DNA from: Girardinichthys multiradiatus | Taxonomy: Eukaryota; Chordata; Actinopteri; Cyprinodontiformes; Goodeidae | Reading direction: 5' to 3' | Assembly (NCBI RefSeq): GCF_021462225.1 | Contig: NC_061798.1 | Span: 19,490,820 to 19,554,819, forward strand | Length of the DNA: 64,000 nt | Part shown: positions 58,641 through 64,000 of the stretch, one piece after another | Position numbering within the stretch: position 1 is the first letter of the stretch | How the letters are laid out: the number at the start of each line of letters is the position of its first letter | Made by a program: the position numbers and the translations under genes | Notes under the pieces: model-generated | The model's input: the letters and a program-made list of their open reading frames with translations, nothing else | Databases searched by the model: none | Told to the model about the DNA's origin: nothing

Positions 58641-61118
58641 TACCTTAATTACCCCGTTCATGAATGAATACCACATACACTGTTACCTCTTTTCCTGGCT
58701 GTGCTGGAAGTAGGTTAATGCAATTTATTTTGAAAGTTCCAGAAAAGTTCGTACTGGCCTTTAATTTTGAAACCTATGGCTGGGTTCCAACAACAGTCAT
58801 ACAACAGGACTTGGACTTTTATCAATTTTTTTCTGAGAACCTAAAATCTCCAAGTTTGAAGGTGGAAAAATAAAAGAGAGAATCCAGAGAATTCCGATTG
58901 CAAAAGTTTGAGATTTCTCACCAACACCTATCTCAAAATCCAATATGGCGGCTGTGCAATAAAAACACACACAGCTGATGGCTGAAATTAAAAAAAGTTT
59001 TTAAGCTATTTTAGCATTTCTGATTGTCTGGGTCTCATTAAATTTTTCATACACACAGTGCTACTGAACATCCTCCATTAACCATGATGCTACAGTGTTT
59101 AACAGCACAGCATGCAGAAAAAAAACAATGGCATTACTGATAACAGCAGTTAGCCTGGTCAATGAGCATATTGATTAACAAATCCTTTTGGTGAATGAGG
59201 AACTGGAACACGTTGGGTTTGACGTTGCTCTCAGATTCATGTTTGGACGTCATAGTTAAATAGAAACAGCATCATGAGCACTTGTTCCTGGTCCACCTAC
59301 ATCACAGTTACTGTGATTATCTTACAAATAGGTAATACCAAAATATATCATGAATGGCACCAAAGTCAGCCCCAGTACCACCAAGAAACTTGTACCACAA
59401 TTTGAGAACCATGGTTACAGAAGCCTACGAGCTGTCCCACTGGCAAAAGGCGATAGTACACAAAATATCAACAGCAAGGGAACAAAGTCTTTGGGTGAGA
59501 TTGTTTAAAAACAAAATTTTTACTAAATATTTTCATGATATATTTTACTGAGAAAATGCACCAAAATTAAGTTTTGTTTTTTACACTTCTTTACCACATG
59601 TAAAATGACCGCCACTGTGAAGTTTGCATTACAACAATAATTGCAAATAAGATCATTATATTTGCTTTAATTAGTTACAAATAGAATAGCTTTTTTTTCT
59701 ATTCCTGGGCTTGCAATGTGAATTCTCAACATTGTAACTCAGACATCGATTCCTTCTCAGTCTTAAGCTATTCGACTGGTTTAGACTGGTTTGTAATCTG
59801 AACTATAGGAATTAGGTTAGTTATTTCTTCAACATAGATTTAATGTGCAGTCAGTTTTGAATATTCCCTTGCCTTGGCGTGCTGTCAGCCAACTTAGCAG
59901 CCCACACTGTTTGAGAGTCAATAATGGAAGAATCGGACTCATGAAAAATCCACTGAGATGCAGAGGCTGTCAATGTTTGAAATAAAAAAAGTTAAATAAA
60001 ACAATGCTTCAAGCCCACCATTATCTACAAAACATTTACCACAAAAATATATAAATAAAATAATTTTGGGAATATACAGCCAGCACCCAAAGAGGAATTC
60101 TTGAATAAATATCATATAACACATATTTACATTTAGCCTTCAGTGCTGGTTTGCACATTTGACTAATGTCTTACAAAGTAAATTTTTCTGGATCAGTCCT
60201 ACAAAATCAGACCTGTTCAGAGTCTGAGAAATCCATCTGCCTCCCCCAAATCACATTCTGACACATCTCACAGTCAAATCTTGCCCCCAAGGCATAAAAT
60301 GAGGGAACATCTTCAATCTCAGCCTGAACACAATAAGAGCCTGTAAGGCACCGCAAAAATGGATTGGAATTGCTAAAACCGCAGAAACCTCTGCCGGAAA
60401 CACGACTTTCTATAAATACAAGGAACTCGCCTCAGCTGCCAAGTTCGTTATTCTCTCTCTCTTTCCCTCTCTCCGTCATGGTGGGCTCTGCACAGTTATT
60501 TATACTGCATCATCATTCAAACGCTGGGCAATCGAAAGGAATAAAGCACAAACAGGAAAAATAAAAGCAGCGGAAGCGTGGTTCTTCTGCTGAGGGAACA
60601 TCTCTCTCTTCCCGCTCTTTCTCTAAGAGTGGGAGTGGGTTAGGGAAGCCCGGTACCAGGCCCCGATGCTTCTGCTGCTGCTGATGATGATGTTGGTGTG
60701 GCAGGTTTCCCGTGTGAGCCAAAAATACTTTCACGCTCGCCCACTTTGGTCCCCAGCCGCCTGTGCACTGTTTGGTTCTACAACACGAATGAGTGAGACT
60801 CATATTTCAACTGTAGGATCGTGATGGTGGAGTGGCCCAGTGTTTCTTTAACTATACCCCCCTCACCCTCTCCAGACTCCTCCACACACTCACACTGCTC
60901 CCACCTTGCCCTGTTTTCTCTGCTGGATCCACCTTGCAGCACTCTGACAGTCCAAATCCTGGGCCCAGTCCAACTGCTGCACCTGGTGTTATCTAACCGC
61001 CTGCAGAACTTGCAGAGAAAACTCGCAGAAATAAACACCGCCATATTATTTTTTTTCAGTTTTAAGACCTGCACAATTGTTTCAAACTGAAAGATTTTTG
61101 CTCTTAGAAAACTGATGC
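58641..61118. other. Plain stretch, no gene found
   Basis: A weak MITE-like resemblance occurs near 58730-58965. Pyrimidine-rich runs lie at 60450-60478 and 60600-60625. A set of overlapping ORFs at 60513-61143 has no domain. No exon with convincing splice sites was seen. Confidence 0.4.
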
Positions 61119-61120
61119 TG

Positions 61121-62530
61121 CAGTGCCTTGCAAAAATATTCATACCACCTCAATTTTTCCACAGTTTTTCCACAGTTTGTCACATTACAACCAGAAACCT
61201 CAATGTGTCATCACGATTTTCTGTGATAGAGCAACATAAAGCAGTGCATACTTTCGAAGTGGAAGGAAAATAGCACCAGTCAAAAAAGTCTTGCATGCAT
61301 TGTGTTGAGTCCCGTTTACTTTGACACATCCCAATAAAAGTCAGTGCAATCAATTGCCTTCAGAAGCCACCATATTAGTAATAGAGAACAAACAGCATCA
61401 TGAAGACCAGTGAACATATTAGAAAGTAGAGGGACTGCATACATGGTGAAGAAACAAAACCCAAAGTTCATGTGACCTGGAGGTCGTTACACATAGGCAC
61501 AGAGTTCTGGAGGTACCAATGCTGGAACCTTGGAGGCATGGAGGACCCACTGAGAGCCTTACCATGATGTCGGCTGAGAGGCTCTAAAGACTGGGACCAA
61601 CGGAGGAGCTCTGAAGACAGAACACAGAGGAGCTCCGGAACAGGGACACAAGGCGGGTCCACCTGGACACCCATGTCAGCTGGTGCAAGAGGTGGGTGCA
61701 CCTGTACACCCTTGTCGGAAACCTCGGGTACCGATGCAGAAGGCGGCAGCAGCAACTTGAGGCGAGTGGTGGGCAATAGCGCTCGGAAGTAACGTGGCGC
61801 AGGCTCTGGGGTTTGGCCCCAGTGAAGAGAAGGGTCAGTCTCTTTCAGGCAGTGAGGAGCAGGGTCAGAGACTTTGAGACATTGTGGAGCAGGTTTGGGG
61901 ACTTTGAGGGGAGGTTCTAGGACCTTCAGGCAGAGTGGAGTGGGCTCTGGGACCTTAAGGAGGCTTAGGGCATTGGAGGTGTCCTCCAGGCCTCCTCCAG
62001 AAGGAGTGTAGGGGTCCTGGCTATGGGGTCCATGTCAGGAATGCCTGAACTGTGTTCCACCGAGTGACCACAGTGCCTTGAGATGGGGCGCACCCAACTG
62101 GTGCGCCGACAGACGGTGATGTAGCTCACCGACTGGTGCACTGAGTGCCATCCTAATAAACACAAACAGGTGCGGATCATAACAGTAAGATTATGAAACA
62201 ATATTTCAAGCTTTTCAACATCTCCAACAATGGAAAGAATATGGCACAACAGCAGCCCTACTAAAACATAACCATCCATCTATGCAGGCAGTGTGAGCAG
62301 GGAGAGAAAGCAGGGCCATGGTAACTCTGGGGGAGCTGCAGAGATCCACAGCACAGGTGACAGAATCTGTTAAAAGAACAATTATTATTCAGGACCTCAA
62401 CAAATCTGCCTCAACCATTGTTAAAAGAAGACAGTAAGTAATAATGTTTACCATTTGCCACAATCTATGTCGGGTACACAGAAAACGTAGAAGAATGTTC
62501 TCAGGTCAAATAAGATCTAAATTGAATTAG
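61121..62530 (+). mobile_element. Old Tc1-like relic split by a GC-rich block
   Basis: The left end is well kept (CAGTGCCTTGCAAAAATATT at 61121). The coding start zone appears at about 61395-61440 (gcatcatgaagaccagtgaa, in plus orientation). The gene resumes at about 62180 (caatattt...caatggaaagaatatggcac, ggtaactctgggggagctgc) and decays out near 62530. 61460-62165 is foreign. The right terminal repeat is missing. Confidence 0.75.
61468..62035 (-). other. Unrecognised open frame with proline-rich peptide repeats
   Basis: The minus strand is open for about 188 codons from a TGA at 62036-62038 to a stop at 61468. An ATG-initiated product is not evident. The upstream part contains tandem-like units of 10-13 residues of the form LKVxxPxPxC (LKVPEPTPLC, LKVPKPAPQC, LKVSDPAPHC, LKETDPSLHW). 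A second repeat pair reads GVQVHPPLAPADM and GVQVDPPCVPVPE. The DNA is clearly GC-richer than the surrounding Tc1 relic. It could be a coding minisatellite from a retrotransposon gag, a host gene fragment carried in, or a non-coding minisatellite open by chance. I do not recognise it. Confidence 0.4.
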
Positions 62531-62569
62531 CCTGGATTCAAAACGCAGTAGAGATCCCAAAGACTTAGG

Positions 62570-62900
62570 GCCCGATCTTCAAAAGGTTTGCGTGTACAAA
62601 ACCGCACGCAAACCTGTTTGCATCACAAAGCCGACCTACAAACGAAGTGGTAATCAGAATGCCTTTGCAAAATCAACGGAACTGCGGGCGCAAACTTTTT
62701 TGCGTTTCTGCCTTCATGAATATGCAAAACATATGATAATGATCCAAACGCGCAAATTCATGGGAGGAGGATATGCAAATGTCATACCTTATCACCCGCA
62801 ATGTGATTTTGAAAGCCTGAAATGGTTTGGGGGGCAATTTTTGATTGTGGATTTAGCACGTTTGACAGGCGAGTGCTAACTGGGACGCAAAAATGTCTGC
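62570..62900. repeat. Possible Harbinger-like non-autonomous element, one end
   Basis: It starts gggcccgatcttcaaaaggt and is dotted with TTTGCG/CGCAAA words (tttgcgtgtac, cacgcaaacct, gcaaacttttttgcgttt), a pattern I recall from short teleost DNA elements. No matching opposite end was found in the window. Confidence 0.35.
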
Positions 62901-64000
62901 TGTCACTTTGGCCAGAAGGAGGCATAGATAGAATGACAGATGACAGGGAGAGAGAATCTTCTGTACCTGTGCCAACAGGTTTGGGTTGTCAAAAATAAAA
63001 ATATAAAAATAGATAAGAATAGAGAATTCTATGTAGGATTATCTAAGCCAATCACAAACAAAAGTCATGATATTTCTCCTATGGTAAAACTCCTTGCAAC
63101 ACTTCATTCAACATCATTCCAGTGTAACATCGCTGTCAGTGATCATCTGCTGAACCCACGCAAACCTGATCATGGCAAAATGATCAGGCACATAACTGAT
63201 CAAGTGCACGCAGCATGTAATCGCACTTCATGCAAGATACCCACTGTGGTTTGATGCTGATAATATAAATAATAGGAAAGAACTAAAGCCATTATAAGGA
63301 AGATTTAATCCTTCATTTGCAAACTGGATGCTAAAATCACTTCTTAGCAGGTGAAAAATCATCATTTTAAAGCAGCTTTTCCATGTGGTGACAAAGACTG
63401 GATGCTTTAACCTTGTCTCAAAAGGTTAAAGCATGCAAAACACATTGCTTTATTGACAGTAACGTTATGTCATTGCAGGGCAATCAGAGCTGGATCAGTT
63501 TGATTACTTTGTTTAAATGTGAACATATGCCAGGGGAGGGTTTTGTTTATGCGGTAAAATATTATTTTGTGTCACCAAAAAACTATTTAAACAATCAAAC
63601 ATTTGTATATCATTAAAATATTGGCAAAACAAACAAAACAAATTCAGTAAAATCATTGGAAAATAATTTATTTTTACGTACATAAATGTACAAATTAACT
63701 TTTTTGCAGGACAGTTATGTGACGCTATGTTTTAAAATTAGCAAAGCTATAACATACCTACAACAATCTATTTTTATGTTGCCAATATTGCGCTAAAGCT
63801 TAAAGATTGTGGCTGTTTATGATAAACTCCGAACTCTTCAAACATATAGTCTCAAAAAAACAACAGAACCCAGTGAGTCTAGGAAAAGAATTAAAAGACA
63901 AATTAATTAACAGACATATTTGTCTTTTATATTTTTAATGTTGATTAGCCAATTTGTTGCGAGCAAGACAGCAGGAATAATCTTGTCAGGGCAGATGACA
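62901..64000. other. AT-rich end of window, no gene found
   Basis: ORFs up to 104 codons (62940-63254) lack domains. No repeat ends recognised. Confidence 0.4.

Noticed and set aside
60513..61143. Group of overlapping ORFs of 89-121 codons
   Set aside because: They overlap on both strands, with no domain; pyrimidine-rich runs explain the openness.

Overview
This window looks like nuclear DNA of a ray-finned (teleost) fish. The only host gene I can recognise is an EGR-family zinc-finger gene, egr4, on the minus strand (two coding exons, 37345-38955). Almost everything else is typical teleost repeat content: many Tc1/mariner-like DNA transposons from at least three families, two Ty3/Gypsy chromovirus-type LTR retrotransposons, solo or fragmentary LTRs, CR1/L2-type, Rex1-type and R2/R4-type LINE pieces, and tRNA-derived SINEs. 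The species cannot be named from the sequence alone. No rRNA, tRNA gene, CRISPR array or prokaryotic gene arrangement is present.

Layout. 1-2.4 kb: the 5' half of a CR1/L2-like LINE on the minus strand, with a broken ORF1 carrying a decayed SGNH-esterase domain and the start of the ORF2 endonuclease. 2.4-5.3 kb: AT-rich DNA with a LINE reverse-transcriptase remnant and microsatellites. 5.4-8.6 kb: a three-layer nest, in which an old Tc1-like element is split by a dispersed repeat that is itself split by a young Tc1-like element (copy A). 8.6-16.5 kb: mostly plain DNA with an old SINE-bearing Tc1 relic and a CTCF-like site. 16.5-19.3 kb: young Tc1-like copy B, inverted relative to A, followed by an older Tc1 relic. 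20.9-22.3 kb: a LINE relic of the restriction-like-endonuclease type. 23-27.6 kb: a Tc1 relic split by Gypsy element 1, with 5-bp target duplications. 27.6-30.7 kb: an unclassified GC-rich block, then plain DNA. 30.7-32.1 kb: a Tc1-like element with complete ends. 33-36 kb: fragments.

36-39.5 kb is the egr4 locus: an AU-rich 3' UTR candidate, exon 2 with three C2H2 fingers, a 165-bp phase-1 intron, exon 1, a TATA box, and CArG-like and CRE-half-site motifs upstream. This fits the immediate-early behaviour of EGR genes. 39.6-51 kb holds Tc1 relics carrying secondary insertions (an LTR-like block with ATCA duplications, a Rex1 tail), an intact tRNA-SINE and a repeat pair that differ by one SINE insertion. 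51.9-56.5 kb is Gypsy element 2, related to element 1 and also defective. 56.9-58.6 kb has a solo LTR with a GGGAC duplication and a second LTR-like block with repeated identical hairpins. 61.1-62.5 kb is a Tc1 relic interrupted by a GC-rich block containing an open frame of proline-rich peptide repeats. I do not recognise that block.

No autonomous mobile element in the window is intact. Each recognisable transposase or polyprotein carries at least one stop, frameshift or deletion. I found no convincing new biological system. The most unusual items are the peptide-repeat open frame near 61.5-62.0 kb, the trio of A/T hairpins near 58.1-58.3 kb, and the nested insertion histories, which can be dated relative to one another.
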